Assembly (NCBI GenBank): GCA_037176705.1
Contig: CM073889.1
Coordinates: 51,081,596-51,145,595 of the forward strand
DNA: 64,000 nucleotides
DNA from: Molossus alvarezi
Lineage: Eukaryota; Chordata; Mammalia; Chiroptera; Molossidae
Direction: 5' to 3'
Shown here: piece by piece, positions 46,299 through 57,767 of the stretch
Layout of the letters: each line of letters begins with the position of its first letter
Position numbering within the stretch: the stretch's first letter is position 1
Made by a program: the position numbers and the translations under genes
The notes under the pieces: generated by a model
What the model saw: only the letters and a program-made list of their open reading frames with translations
The model's database searches: none
What the model was told of the DNA's origin: nothing

Positions 46299-47911
46299 TA
46301 CAGTTGGCCTCACTGCAAAACTCATTCTCTTGCAGTAAACTTTGCTTTCAGCCAGCCTAATAGGGCAACTTTAGATCCTTGGGAGAGTGGACAGCCTCCT
46401 TGTGGTTTCTTCCCCTCATAGTGGCCATGGAGGTGCTGATTCTTTGCATATGGTCTGCCAGGCCTGGAAAATTGACAGATATCAGCAACTGGCTCTTCTG
46501 TACCGGTACACCTGTGTGAGATAGGTGTTGGGACTGTGCCAACGTTCACATCTCCAAAGTGGTTCTGCAACAAACTTGAAAAGTCAGAACAATTTCAGGT
46601 GCCATAGTCTCTAAAAGTGGCAGCAATTAGGACACTCGTACCCTCAGACAACTTCATTCAACCCATAATAAGGGGTCACCAAGGTGTTACCCTTTCTCCT
46701 TGCAAAAACATCTTTCTTTTTAACAACCAGGCCTCACTGTCTCAGATCCAAGTTAGACTGAGTAATATCTTCTGCTTTTCATGGTTCAGTACAGGCTCAC
46801 TTTTCTATTCTCATTGTGTTCTCAGTCTATCAGCAAATTGTCCTCAAAGAGTCATTTAGCAGATTCTCATTTTATGGGGCTCTTCTCCAAGATTTCACAT
46901 ACCCCCATGGGTCAGAATAGCAACTTCTGAAAATAAGGAAAGTCTGTGCTGGCAGTATTTGGCAGAGGGCAGGGAAATGATCAGGGATTAGCATGAAACA
47001 GAAGAGAGGAGAGCAGTAGCCCTAGATGTGTGACCAACTCTGGCCCCTTTGTAGGGTGTTCCACAAGTCTGAGTGGGTGGTGGGCCCACCTTGGGGGTTT
47101 TGGCAGAGTTCTCACTTGTCACATACAGGAATAAAATACCCAAGCAGCCATTTTGGACATGACTCTCTTTTATTACCAATTTGTATCAAAAGCAAGTGCC
47201 CTCAAACTTTCTCTTCCCAGCAAAGTTGTATCAGGGAGCTTAATGCACACACTCTGAGTGGGGTCCAGGGCATGTAGGCAGAAATATATATCCATGTATA
47301 AGGGATTGGGAATGTTTGGGGCAGACCTGGGAGATTAGGGGAGCAGAGAATTAGGAGTAAAGCATAGGAAGTAGAGGACGTGGGGGTGAGGATGTGGGAT
47401 AGAATTTGGGTTAGAAACAAGGAGGTCTGGTAAGCCCAGGGAAGTGGACGATACCTATTCATCAAGTAAAAAATAACAGTGTACCTTAGGCTGTGTGAAG
47501 ATGACCTTACATGCAAGAACCCATGCAGGTTCCCTTCTGGCGAGAGCCAAACAAGCTCCCATCAGACAGACTTCCCATGGACTCCAAATTTAGCCTCAGA
47601 ACACAATAAAAATCAACACAGTCACTAAGAAGTCACTCAGAGCAGGCAAATGCCAGTCAGGTGCTGACACTTGGAGGAAGAGATGTGCACAGGGAGTTTT
47701 CTGTGCCCACAACTTTCATTCTGCAGTTAGGACCAGCCAGCACCTGGAGTGCTACCAAAGTCCTGGAAAGGGACAGGAATCTCAAAAAGGAAAGGGCCGA
47801 GGGCAGAGCCCCAAATTTCATGCATGCTGCCTGATATCCCCACTGAGCCTGAACTTCAAGCTCCTGCCAGTTCCCACTAAACCTCTGTAAAATTTTGCAC
47901 AGGCCCTAAAC

Positions 47912-48055
47912 CCTTTGGGCAACAACACATCTGGAGCTGGTCAGAAATGCAGATAACCAGGCCCTTACCAGGCCCTTACCAGGCCTGCTAGACCTGTTCT
48001 AATATGATCTGCACCTGATTTGCACATAACCTCAAAGTTGAGAACCACTGGTCAA
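47912..48055 (+). mobile_element. MER5A-like hAT DNA-transposon relic
   Basis: It contains agaaatgcagataaccaggc and ends in the hallmark gttgagaaccactgg terminal sequence. A short internal duplication (ccaggcccttaccaggccct) is present. It is a non-autonomous, ancient element. Confidence 0.65.
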
Positions 48056-48829
48056 AAGTTTTCTCTAGTTCTGAAATAACAGGTATGGAATCCTCAGTCT
48101 CCCGGACTAGTGCTGCTCATGGGTTCCCATCCCCATAACCAGCTGGTAGAGTGTGAGGCTGCAAGGCCAGTGACATGGGCCTCACAGGAGCTCTGCACTA
48201 GCAGGGAGAAACCCTGTGCTCTAGACTCAGCTGTAGTTTCCTCAGAAAGTGAGCAAGGATCCACCAGCTGCAGTAAAGATAAAGCAAGTCATTCATAGGA
48301 GCTGCTTATATAGCAGGCACCTATAACTGTCAGCTCTGGTCAAAGCCAAGGTGCACTCTCATCTGCAGAGAGAAGGGCAGGAAGCTCATGCACCTTTTCC
48401 TCAGGGGCCCCAGGGATCCTGAGGCCATAGCAAAGATTCTTGAAGAGTCATGCGATCTCAGGGTCCACCAGGCTCTCCTGCAGGGAGCACCTATGTGGGG
48501 AAGTGTCATATGGATGATTGTCACCCTAGTGAAGTAAACTGTAGGACACAGAAACTCTGACCTTACTAAATGCAGGGACCACTCATGCCCATATACATGA
48601 CCCAATACTTTCCCTTTGCCCAAAGGTGGGGCTCATTAATCCCACATCCTTCAGGGCCCCAGAACTGCTTCAGGATGGGGCATCAACCAACACTGGCTCA
48701 CCAGGTTTTGGTGAACATGACCAAGAAGAGGAGATGAACAAGACAAAACCCACAGCAGCAGCCGAAGTAACTCAGCACAGTGGCCACAGTTCATAGTCTA
48801 ATTCAGATGTTATGGGTTCAGATCTTGCT

Positions 48830-49005
48830 TCCTCATCACAAGTTCTGAGATCTTGAAGGTCACATGACCATTTTGTACCATGCTGCTTTCAGCCATCATT
48901 ACAGAGATAAATAAGTATAGCACCTCCCTCACAAGGTGAAAATGTTATGAAGGTTGATATAAACTTAAAGAGCTCAGAAGGGGACCCACACACAGTAAGT
49001 GCTCC
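48830..49005 (+). mobile_element. MIR SINE fragment
   Basis: Order of blocks is as in MIR: a cttcctcatca-type segment, the agagataaataagtatagca / cacctccctcacaaggtg core, then cacacagtaagtgctccc. It is strongly diverged. Confidence 0.6.
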
Positions 49006-50979
49006 CCTCAAAACTCCATTTGGGAGACTGCAAAAAAGGTCTTTACCTCTTCATCTCTAGAAATAGAAATTGCAGGAAGGTGTGGCTTCTCAGCCCAGAG
49101 AGGCTTTTAGGACTATACTTGTGACCATTATTCTTCTACTCTTGCTACAGAGACTTTTTCTCAGAAGGGTATAAACAGTTAGCAGGCCCTCTGTGTCGTG
49201 CCATAAGCACCTGAGAGAAAGAGACAGTATGGGGAAGAGCCAAGCAGTTAGGGGGTCCCAGGGAAATACATTCTTAAGGGGCCTCATCACTGGGTGGGAA
49301 GACATCCTTGGGCTCCTTATTTAAGAGTCATGTCAACCAACTGGCCAAAAAAGCAATTTCAAAACCAGGCCAGTCATGCAGCAACCAAATTTGTTTCTGG
49401 TCAATGAAAGGAGGACCTTCCAACCACAACATGGTCAGGCAAACCAAGGCAATAATTTGAACTCTAGAAATAATGTGGAAAGATGTTGGGCCATCCAATT
49501 CCTGAGACAATCTCAGACATGAATGTGCTGGGACTCCAGGCACAAAGAACGTGGTTCATGTTGGAGATGGGTGTGTCTCCTATACGTGTCCAAATGCCAT
49601 ATTTTGTTCCCCACTGGATGTAGACCCTCTCTCCTGGGTGCTCTAAAATTGAAAATGGGCATGCAGGCCCCTTTCTTAAATATAGCCCTGCTGCAATATG
49701 GATCACCCACGTGTGTTTTGCTGTTGTACTCCCAGCAGTAGACCATGCACAGTTGGCACTTGGTTCAAGAACCTTGCTTGGAGTCAGATTCAGACACACC
49801 AGCTATGGAAAGCTCTTATTAAGACTCTTTCTCTCTTTGAAGGAAATCAAATGGTGTTAGAACTTATGGACTATTTTCTAAGCTGTCCTCACAGAGTCAC
49901 ACAGACACCAATGGGATGGACCAGCCCTTTCAGGCATCCAGTTGGTTCCATATTGACTACAAATTGTCTTTCTGACCTCTCCGGCTCATTTTATTTTCTG
50001 TGGCTCAGGTCTGCTATAGAGAAAACTATATGTGAATCCTACCTGAGGGAGTATAGGTAAGAACATGGTTCCCATATGGGTCATTGCTGGCCTGCGTTCC
50101 CACTCCTCTGATTTAAATGCCATCCACCATATAAAGTGACAAACAATACAACAGCATTTTTGCAATGTCCAAACAACTGAGTGAACAATGCAACACCAAG
50201 GAAACTGGGTTACCAGTGCAACTGGCTGTTATACAGGCCCCACAGCAGCTGGGGTGATTGATTTTGTTATTGTTGTTACAAAGTGCTTGCAACTTGGCAC
50301 CATGTCAACCAGAAATGTGTGAACTCTTGGAGAAAATAGACTCACTTCAATTTTCTCTGAAGTCCTAAGACTACCACTACAGATGTGGAAAGACAGAGGT
50401 GGATGAACAGGCTATGTCCTGATGGGAATCCCATGGAAAGTCAAAGTAAGAAGCAACAAGCATATTTGAGTGGGAAGAAGGTCAGCTACCTCACTTGGAA
50501 GGGCAACAGGGGACACTGGCAACAATTTAAGATCTTGGCAAATGCAAAACCCAAGAACCCACTGGGTAGTACACACAAGAAGGATCCTTGGTCTTACATC
50601 TAACTCCAGCCACCTCCTCCAGGTGCATACTGGACCAAAAGTGGGGACAGGGTCACAGAAAGCAGAAACACAAAATGAGCCTGACCTATTTGTCCTTGAA
50701 CCATGTGTGTATCCTGGGTGTGGGTCTCTACTTTTCACAGAGGCTACTGACCAGAATAGAGCAAGAAACAGAGGAACTGGGGTGCAGAGAGAATCTTCTG
50801 GGAGGAGTAACAGCGAGGGGCCATCTAAGCTTACTGGCCTGGAGCAGTGTCTTAGCCCCACAGCAGCTCTCCAGGTATCCTTCCTTTGAGTCATCTCTAG
50901 CACTGGCTTCTGCATCGGCTAACTGACTCTGTTTCTGAAGTCATTTATCAGAAGCCTGTCATCTTTGTTCACATTCACA

Positions 50980-51218
50980 GACACACACACATACATAAAC
51001 ACACACACAAACATTGACTCACACAAACATATATATGCATAAAAAATACTACACGCATTCATACACACACACAGACACACAAAAACACACCCCCCCCACA
51101 CAAACACAAATACAGATGCATACACACTCCCCCCAAGTCCCATATATCTATACCACACACAAACACAAATACAGATGGACACACACTCCCCCAAGTCCCA
51201 TATATCTATAACTGACAC
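50980..51218 (+). repeat. CA-rich tract with a 59-bp tandem duplication
   Basis: Imperfect CA repeats are followed by two copies of a unit beginning caaacacaaatacagatg at 51101 and 51160, each containing caagtcccatatatctata. The period is 59 bp with few differences, so the duplication is fairly recent. Confidence 0.85.
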
Positions 51219-51445
51219 TACTAAAGATATGAAGGAATGGAGAGGACTTAGATTTTAAAGCAAGATAATTTTGTATATTTTATGTCTAACTTCCCCATCA
51301 GGTAGCATTTGATGTTTCATCCAGCTCTGGCTTCTGCCTCACCCAGTTTTCAAGGCCCTCTCTCTTCCTTCCTGATCCTCCCAAGGTCATGGGCATTCCT
51401 TATGCAGTGGGGTTTTCCATATCATATTCCTCTCCTGCCCTTCTC

Positions 51446-51981
51446 CCTTAGGGAAAGAACTGTGGATCTGCCCTAGGCCCCAAGGCTAAGGTGACTAGAT
51501 TCCATTCTTATGGAGGCCTCTTGGCTAAGGCGACTAAATACGTAACTCCATCTGTATAATCAATGGACCTTCCTCAATATTTTTCCAATAATAGGTTAAC
51601 TACCCCTAGAAGTAAAGAAATTTTGCCTAAGATTATAGTTGCCCCATGTGTTGGGTGGCATTTGCAGTTTCCGTATCAGTATTTTCAGGTATTTGCGGGC
51701 ATTTGCAGTTTCCGAGTACAGTAGCTGCAGGCATTTGCAAGTATTCATGAGCCTGGTGAATAATTATAATTTTTACTTTTGCAATCACTGTCACGCCCAC
51801 TATTGTACCAGTCCTCTGGGGTGGGGGGTGGGGGTTCTGTCTTTAAAATCAGAGGAGCAAGAAAAATGGTGGCTGCCAATATGAGGGGAGACTATGCCCT
51901 CCGCAGCCCGCCTGCAGGAATAAAGCACTCCTTTACAATTTGGCTGTGCGTCTCTGGTTATCTCACTGACACACTATAACA
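51446..51981 (+). mobile_element. Second ERV LTR, apparently solitary
   Basis: It is homologous to the split LTR at 3322-17782. U3 has a 39-bp direct repeat of ggctaagg-gactaa blocks (51484 and 51523) and a second internal repeat of catttgcagtttcc (51660 and 51703). A polyadenylation signal aataaa is at 51919-51924, and U5 ends in CA at 51981. No internal retroviral sequence is seen next to it, so a solo LTR is likely. The 5' boundary is approximate. Confidence 0.75.
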
Positions 51982-52242
51982 GATCCACATCAATCCATTG
52001 CTGTGTTGAAACATGTAGGCAATTCTGGCAGCTCCACTCAGTGCATGTGAGGTCCCCATATTGGGGACATTTTATGGGGAAACCCCACAGAGAGGCTGAG
52101 ACCACACAGGGAAAAAGGCTGCTGTTGGCCAGCCCTCCAGTCCTGCCTGACTATGATGCGGGAGCAACAAGGAGAGGCCTGGGGCTAGACCTGCCACCCA
52201 GCGCTCACCTGGATCCTGAGAGGTGTTAACCTAAAAATAAAA
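51982..52242. other. Intergenic, no feature recognised
   Basis: Between the LTR and the RNF126 retrocopy. It ends in ctaaaaataaaa (52231-52242), the likely upstream target repeat of the retrocopy. Confidence 0.5.
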
Positions 52243-53631
52243 GGTTTTTCACATCTGCTGGCTAGGGAGCACTACACAGGAGGTGGGCAGCACGGAGGAG
52301 GTAGCTGCAGGTATTTCTGCCCCTGCTGCTCGCTGGAGATCAAGCCAAACCTGTGTCAGTGCATCTTCCCACGATGTGAATCTGGTTTCATCGAGGAGCT
52401 TCTGGGAAAGACGAGCAGGTGGCCCCACTGCTGACGTGCACCATGTCCACCAAGGAGTACAGAGAATGGTTCCGTTCCCTCCACAGCCCCCACAAAACAA
52501 AGCAGTCGGCCATTTGAAAATGGCTCTTCAGGACGCTGCAAGGCTAAGGATACTTTGCTTTCGGCATCTTTGACGACAGCTTTGAGATCTCCATTCCCCC
52601 CATGGGCGCTGGTCGACAATAGCAGGGTCCCCACGAGCCGGCAGGAGAGAGAGCGGTAGTCCCGGAACCGGTCTGGCACCTGGATTGGTGGACACAAAGG
52701 CGTCCTGGCGCTGGAAGAGATCATCCAGCAGCTGGTCAATGGCATCATTATTCCAGCCACCATCTCCAACTTGGGCCTGGGCTCCAGAGGTGTCCTGCAT
52801 TCAAATAAAACCCAATGGACTATGCCTAGGGGGACAACGAGCTGGATGCAATTACCACGCAGCTCCTCAATCAGTTTGAAATAGCAGCCCCCCACCCCGC
52901 CCCCTGCAGACAAAGTGAAAATCCAGATCTTCCCCAAAGTCCCTGTCATGGAGGAACACACATAGGCCGGAGTGCCCCATATGCAAGGATGACTAAGGGC
53001 TGGGTGAGTGTGTGCGGCAGCTGCCCCGCAACCACCTCTTTCATGATGCCTGCATCGTGCTCTGGCTGGAGCAGCAAGGCAGCTGCCTCATCTGCTGAAA
53101 AAGCCTCAGAGGACAGAACACAGTTACCAACACCCAGGGTTTACTGGAGTGAGCTTCTCCTCCTTCTCCTCCTTCTCCCTCCTCCCCTTCCTCCTCTCCC
53201 GGCAATGAGAACCCAGCAAGCAGCACCTGAGTACCCCCACCAGTTCCCAGAGTAAACACAGGACCCCAGCCAGCACCAGGCCCTGCTGGCATGGAGGACA
53301 TTGGCTTTCCAGAGCCCAGGAGGTGCCCCCGCCCGCCCTCAGCTCTCACAACGCCTTGGCTTCCATGGATTCAGTGCCAGCTGAGCTCCCAGCTATGGGC
53401 AGAGGCTCCAAGGAGCCACTGCCTCCAGGCTATGGAAGAAGCCCCCCCCTCTCAACATCTCCTGAGGGCATGGGCACAGTGGAGAGCAGGGCACGTGTAA
53501 CCCCCAGGCATCCCCAGCATCTCTGTCCCATTTGTCTCTAAACTCACCCTCTACATATTCAACAGTGGAAAGGTTCTTATATTTTAATTTATTACTGCTT
53601 TGAAATAAATGGACGTTAGCTAAAAATAAAA
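52243..53631 (+). pseudogene. RNF126: Processed pseudogene of RNF126 (RING E3 ubiquitin ligase)
   Basis: RNF126 is a cytosolic RING E3 ligase of about 310 residues, with an N-terminal zinc finger that binds BAG6 and a C-terminal RING. Here the N-terminal finger is readable from about 52309 (RYFCPCCSLEI, then PRCESGFIEEL). STENGSVPSTAPT follows at about 52457. FAFGIFDDSFEI is at about 52555 and then meets a TAG near 52619. [13 protein letters not shown] and GVLHSN are at about 52728-52805. The RING runs from ECPICKDD (about 52970) to [13 protein letters not shown] and [10 protein letters not shown] (about 53095). In the RING a metal-binding Cys is Arg (RNH) and two codons are stops. A serine-rich tail and a 3' UTR with aataaa (53604-53609) follow. 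There are no introns, and ctaaaaataaaa flanks both ends (52231-52242, 53620-53631). The copy is dead. RNF115 fits less well. Confidence 0.93.
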
Positions 53632-53695
53632 AGAAAGCCTTTCAAAATAAGAGGCAACATGCATTCATTTGAGATCAGTGAGAATAGCTATTTGG

Positions 53696-53874
53696 CCCGG
53701 GCCAGTATGGTTCAGTTGGATGGGCATCTTCCTGTGCACCAGGTGATTGCCGGTTAGATTCTTGGTCAAGAGTACAAGCCCCAGTTGCAGACTCAGTCTC
53801 TGGTAAGAAGCCTGCAGGAGTCTCTCTCTCTCTCTAAAAAAATCAATAAACTCTTCTTCTTCAAAAAAAAAAAT
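53696..53874 (+). mobile_element. VES-type SINE 1 of a cluster of three
   Basis: The head is cccgggccagtatggttcag, with a short CT body and an A tail at 53864-53873. The outer target repeat aatagctatttgg is at 53683-53695 and recurs only after the third SINE. Confidence 0.85.
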
Positions 53875-54150
53875 GGCCCTGGTCATTCTGGCTCAGCAGT
53901 AGAGGGTCAGCCCCCAAAGCAGAGTCCTGGTTAATTCTAGCCAAGGGCACTACCTCACTTGCAATTGGTCCCAGGTTGGTTGGGGTTGTGCCGATGATAA
54001 CCAATCAATGTGTCTGTCTTACATCGATGTGTCTCTCTTTCTCTCTCTCTGTTCCTCGCTCTCTTCCTCCTGCTCTATCTGAAGATAAATGTAAAAATAT
54101 CCTGGGGTGAGGATTAAAAGTAAATAAATAAATATAAAAATAAAAAAAAT
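53875..54150 (+). mobile_element. VES-type SINE 2 of the cluster
   Basis: It begins ggccctggtcattctggctc directly in the A tail of SINE 1 and ends with an AAAT-rich tail. It has a longer body than SINE 1, close to the subfamily at 2270 (cctggggtgaggatt near the end). Confidence 0.87.
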
Positions 54151-54429
54151 GCCGGGTCAGTGTGGCACAACAGTTAGAGCATCGACCCATGGGCCAAAGG
54201 GTCACAGGTTCAATTCTGGTCAAAGGCATGTACCTGGGTTGCAGGTTCAATCCCTGGCCCTGGTCAGGGTTATGTGGGAGGCAACCAATTTGTGTTTCTC
54301 CTTCACATCAATGTATCTCTCTCACATTGATGTTTCTTTCTCTCTCCCTCCTTCTCTCTCCACCTTCCACTCTGTCTAAAATTTAATGGAAAAATACTAT
54401 CAGGTAAGAATTTTTTAAAAAGTAAAAGA
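54151..54429 (+). mobile_element. VES-type SINE 3 of the cluster
   Basis: It begins gccgggtcagtgtggcacaa directly after the SINE 2 tail. B-box-like ggttcaattctggtcaaagg, a CT-rich body and an A-rich tail run into the TG repeat. Confidence 0.87.
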
Positions 54430-54443
54430 CTCTGTGTGTGTGT

Positions 54444-54479
<36 letters not shown>
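54430..54479 (+). repeat. (TG)n microsatellite in the SINE 3 tail
   Basis: TG units with one AG interruption, ending just before the second copy of aatagctatttgg (54487-54499). Confidence 0.93.
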
Positions 54480-54481
<2 letters not shown>

Positions 54482-54896
54482 TAAATAATAGCTATTTGGG
54501 GCACACTGGTTCAGACAGAAGCCCAAATAGTGTTGATTAGGAGACAAAGGCAAGGAGTATTTATGAGAAAGAAAGGGGAAACAATTACATTAATAGAAGA
54601 AAGGCATTTTTATTGATATAGATAAGCTAACATAGTGATACTAATTCTAAGCAAGTTTTTTTTTTTAATTTTTAATTTATTTTTTTGTTACACATATTTT
54701 ACCTTTTTTACCCCATTGGCACCCCCCTCCCCACCCTACACCCTCCCCGTCCCCGGCTTAGTTGTCCATGTCCATTGGTCATGCATACAGGCATATAAGT
54801 TCTGTGGTTTATCTCTTCCCACCCCCCCACCCCCTCTTCTGAGGGATGTCAGTCCATGTTTCTGGGTCTACTGTATTCCTCAGACTGTTATGTTCA

Positions 54897-55466
54897 TTAT
54901 ATTCCGTATATAAGTGAGATCATGTGGTATTTGTCTTTTTCTGCTTGGCTTATTTCACTTAGGATAATACTTTCCAGGTCCCCCCATGTCGTCTCAAAGG
55001 ATAAGAGATCTTTCTTTCTTACCGCTGCATAGTACTCCATTGTGTATATGTACCACAGCTTTTTTATCCATTCTTCTACTGATGGACACTTGGGCTGTTT
55101 CCAGATCTTAGCTATTATAAATAGTGCTGCTATGAACATGGGGGTACATATATTATTCCTGATTGGTGCTTCAGGCTTATTAGGGTATATTCCTAGAAGT
55201 GGGATCACTGGGTCAAATGGAACTTCAATTTTTAATTTTTTGAGGTAACACCATATTGTTTTCCACAGCGGCTGCACCAGTCTGCATTCCCACCAGCAGT
55301 GTATTAGAGTCCCCTTTTCTCCACACCCTCGCCAACACTTGTTGTTTGATGATTTGTTGATGGCGGCCATTCTCATAGGTGTGAGGTGATACCTCATTGT
55401 TGTTTTAATTTGCATCTCTCTGATGATTAGTGATGTTGAGCATTTCTTCATATGTCTCTTGGCCAT
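54897..55466 (-). pseudogene. L1 ORF2 C-terminal domain frame, element M
   Basis: 189 codons are open, from [20 protein letters not shown] through the Cys-rich block ([19 protein letters not shown]) and WYIYTMEYY to the family stop. It is separated from the upstream frame (55702-55496, ending NGQRS) by the same 1-nt loss seen in D and N. This is the longest intact C-terminal domain frame in the window. Confidence 0.85.
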
Positions 55467-55884
55467 TTGTATGTCCTGTTTGGAGAGGTGTCTATTCAGC
55501 TCCTCTGCCCATTTTTTAATTGGGCTCTTGTCTTCCTTTTGTGGAGTTGTATGAGCACTCTATATATATTGGAAATTAACCCCTTATCTGATAAATCATT
55601 GGCAATGATGTTCTCCCATACAGTGGGTTGCCTTTCCATTTTGATGATTGTATTCTCTGCTGTACAGAAGCTTTTTAGTTTGATGTAATCCCATGTGTTC
55701 ATTTTTTCCTTGTTTCTGTTGCCTTAGGTGATGTATCAGTGAAAATTCTGCTCCGTATGAAGTCCAAAATTTTGTTGCCTACATTTTCCTCTAGAATTTT
55801 TATGGATTCACGGGTCACATTTAAGTCTTTTATCCATTTTGAGTTTATTTTTGTGTATGGTGTAAGTTAATGGTCTAGTTTCTT

Positions 55885-56440
55885 TGTAAGTAACCTGTTG
55901 CTTATCTCTTGCTGCTTTCAGGATTCCCTCTATGTCTTTACTTTTTGGCATTTTAATTACTATGTGTCTTGGTGTGGGCCTATTTGGGTTTTTTCTACTT
56001 GGGGTTCTCTGTGCTTCACGAACTTGAATGCCTTCTTCCTTCTCCAAATTAGGAAAGTTATCTGTCACTATTTCTTCAAATATATTTTCTAACCCTTGCT
56101 CATTTTCTTCTTCTTCGAGGACTCCTATGATGCAAATGTTATTACGTTTCCAGTTGTCCCACAATTCTCTTAAGCTGTCTTCCTGGTTTTAATTGTTTTT
56201 TTTCCTCTTGGTTGATTTTCCACCCTATCTTCTAATACACTGATCCGGTCCTCAGCTGTTTCTACTCTGCTGTTTAGACCTTCCAATGTGTTCTTTATTT
56301 CTGATATGCCATTCTTCATTTCTTCTTGGTGGTTTTTAATTTCTAACTGGTTGATTTTTAACATTACTATGTCTTTACTTGTGGTGCTCATGTCCTTACA
56401 CATGCTGTTGAGCTTCCTGAAGATCATGGCTCTGAATTCC
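55885..56440 (-). pseudogene. L1 ORF1 fragment, element M
   Basis: It covers the coiled coil (56427-56170: EIKNTLEGLNSRVETAEDR), then, after an indel in the A tract near 56190, the RRM and CTD (56164-55885: CIIGVLEEEENEQGLENI; RPTPRHIVIKMPKSKDIEGI; RDKQQVTYKE). It begins in mid-ORF1 at gaattcagagcc. It reads into late ORF2 sequence without a stop for 19 codons. Residues are almost identical to element N. Confidence 0.88.
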
Positions 56441-56836
56441 AGAAGATCATTAACAACTACTATGAACAGTTATATGGCAACAAATTCAACAATCTAAGCA
56501 AAATGGATCAATATCTAGAAACACATAGTCACCCAAAACTGGACCAGGAAGAGATAGAAAACTTGAACAGACCAGTAATAACTAAGGAAATTGCAGATGT
56601 CATCAAGACACCCTCAGCAAACAAAAGCCCAGACCCGGATGGTTTCACGGGGGAATTTTACCGAACATTCAAAGAAGAACTAACACCCATTCTCCTCAAA
56701 CTATGGCAAAAAATTTAAGAAGAAAAAAAACTTCCAAACTCATTTTATAAGGCCAGCATAATTCTAATCCCAAAACCAGAAAAAGACATTACAAAGAAAA
56801 AAACTGCAGGCCAATATCCCTGATAAACATAGATGC
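56441..56836 (+). mobile_element. L1 ORF2 fragment between M and N
   Basis: Plus-strand ORF2 sequence from the linker to early RT ([14 protein letters not shown] start; 56503-56718 open, with [14 protein letters not shown]). It joins M head to head at 56440 and changes abruptly to L1 leader sequence at about 56837. It may be the inverted 5' part of element M or a separate relic. Confidence 0.75.
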
Positions 56837-57002
56837 CATCCCTAAGCTACCAACTCTAACCAGGAAAGTAAGACTTGACAGTGGTGTTTAATGTAGGTCC
56901 TTTGTCAATCATCCAAACCCAGGAGAGGAAGCCACAAACAGCAGAACACCAACACCCACAGGGAAAGTTTGGCAGGCTCCAAAGCCCACTGTGATAGCCA
57001 AA

Positions 57003-57767
57003 ATGGTGAAACACAGAAATAAAAGCCAAATGAAAGAACAAGAGACCTCTACCAAAGATGAGATGAATGAGGTACAGTGAAGCATGTTAACAGAACTAGA
57101 ATTCAGAGCCATGATCTTCAGGAAGCTCAACAGCATGTGTAAGGACATGAGCACCACAAGTAAAGACATAGAAATGTTAAAAATCAACCAGTTAGAAATT
57201 AAAAACCACCAAGAAGAAATGAAGAATGGCATATCAGAAATAAAGAACACATTGGAAGGTCTAAACAGCAGAGTAGAAACAGCTGAGGACCAGATCAGTG
57301 TATTAGAAGATAGGGTGGAAAATCAACCAAGAGGAAAAAAAAAAACAATTAAAAAACAGGAAGACAGCTTAAGAGAATTGTGGGACAACTGGAAACGTAA
57401 TAACATTTGCATCATAGGAGTCCTCGAAGAAGAAGAAAATGAGCAAGGGTTAGAAAATATATTTGAAGAAATAGTGACAGATAACTTTCCTAATTTGGAG
57501 AAGGAAGAAGGCATTCAAGTTCGTGAAGCACAGAGAACCCCAAGTAGAAAAAACCCAAATAGGCCCACACCAAGACACATAGTAATTAAAATGCCAAAAA
57601 GTAAAGACATAGAGGGAATCCTGAAAGCAGCAAGAGATAAGCAACAGGTTACTTACAAAGAAACCCCCATAAGGCTACATCAAACTCAAAAGCTTCTGCA
57701 CAGCAGAGAATACAATCATCAAAGTGGAAAGGCAACCCACTGTATGGGAGAACATCATTGCCAATGA
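57003..57767 (+). pseudogene. L1 ORF1 pseudogene, element N, fused out of frame to late ORF2
   Basis: The ATG is at 57003. A TTA-to-TGA stop occurs at 57078 (codon 26). From 57084 the frame is open for 227 codons: coiled coil (NSRVETAEDQISVLEDRVEN), RRM (NNICIIGVLEEEENEQGLE) and CTD ([37 protein letters not shown]). At 57675 it runs into ORF2 sequence in another frame and ends at 57767. The last third of the CTD is missing, so a product would lack part of the RNA-binding surface. Confidence 0.88.

Larger units (their letters stand above)
46191..51445. other. Low-repeat island, no intact gene seen
   Basis: This is the longest stretch without L1. It contains ancient MIR and MER5A relics and a CA-rich tract. 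Open frames up to 167 codons exist on both strands (for example 50915-50412 and 49799-49464 on the minus strand). None shows a recognisable domain, and overlapping frames of similar length occur on the opposite strand. I do not call a gene. Exons of a spliced gene cannot be excluded by reading alone. Confidence 0.5.
54656..56440 (-). mobile_element. Internally deleted LINE-1 element M
   Basis: On the minus strand it reads part of ORF1 (56440-55885), jumps at aaagaaac/tagaccat to late ORF2, and runs through the ORF2 end at 54897 and the 3' UTR to a T-rich (poly-A) end at 54656. The 5' part of ORF1 and most of ORF2 are missing. The jump shares gaaac between the two source sites. It is closely related to element N in opposite orientation. 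Confidence 0.88.

Noticed and set aside
50412..50915. 167-codon minus-strand open frame in the low-repeat island
   Set aside because: A plus-strand frame of 139 codons overlaps it over the same bases, no domain or motif is recognisable, and composition is not clearly coding.
50919..51218. 99-codon minus-strand frame rich in Val and Cys
   Set aside because: It is the translation of the CA-rich repeat tract; low-complexity product.
53041..53349. 102-codon minus-strand frame with Gly/Glu-rich region
   Set aside because: It is antisense to the RNF126 retrocopy and comes from its serine-coding repeats.
55042..55248. Repeated 68-codon frames beginning [20 protein letters not shown] (also at 14152, 17029 and 58112)
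   Set aside because: They are antisense shadows of the conserved ORF2 C-terminal WYIYTMEYY region and recur only because that region is conserved.
57675..57700. Internal jumps in M and N as possible spliced L1 RNAs
   Set aside because: The removed segments do not begin with GT or end with AG at the junctions, so splicing is not supported.
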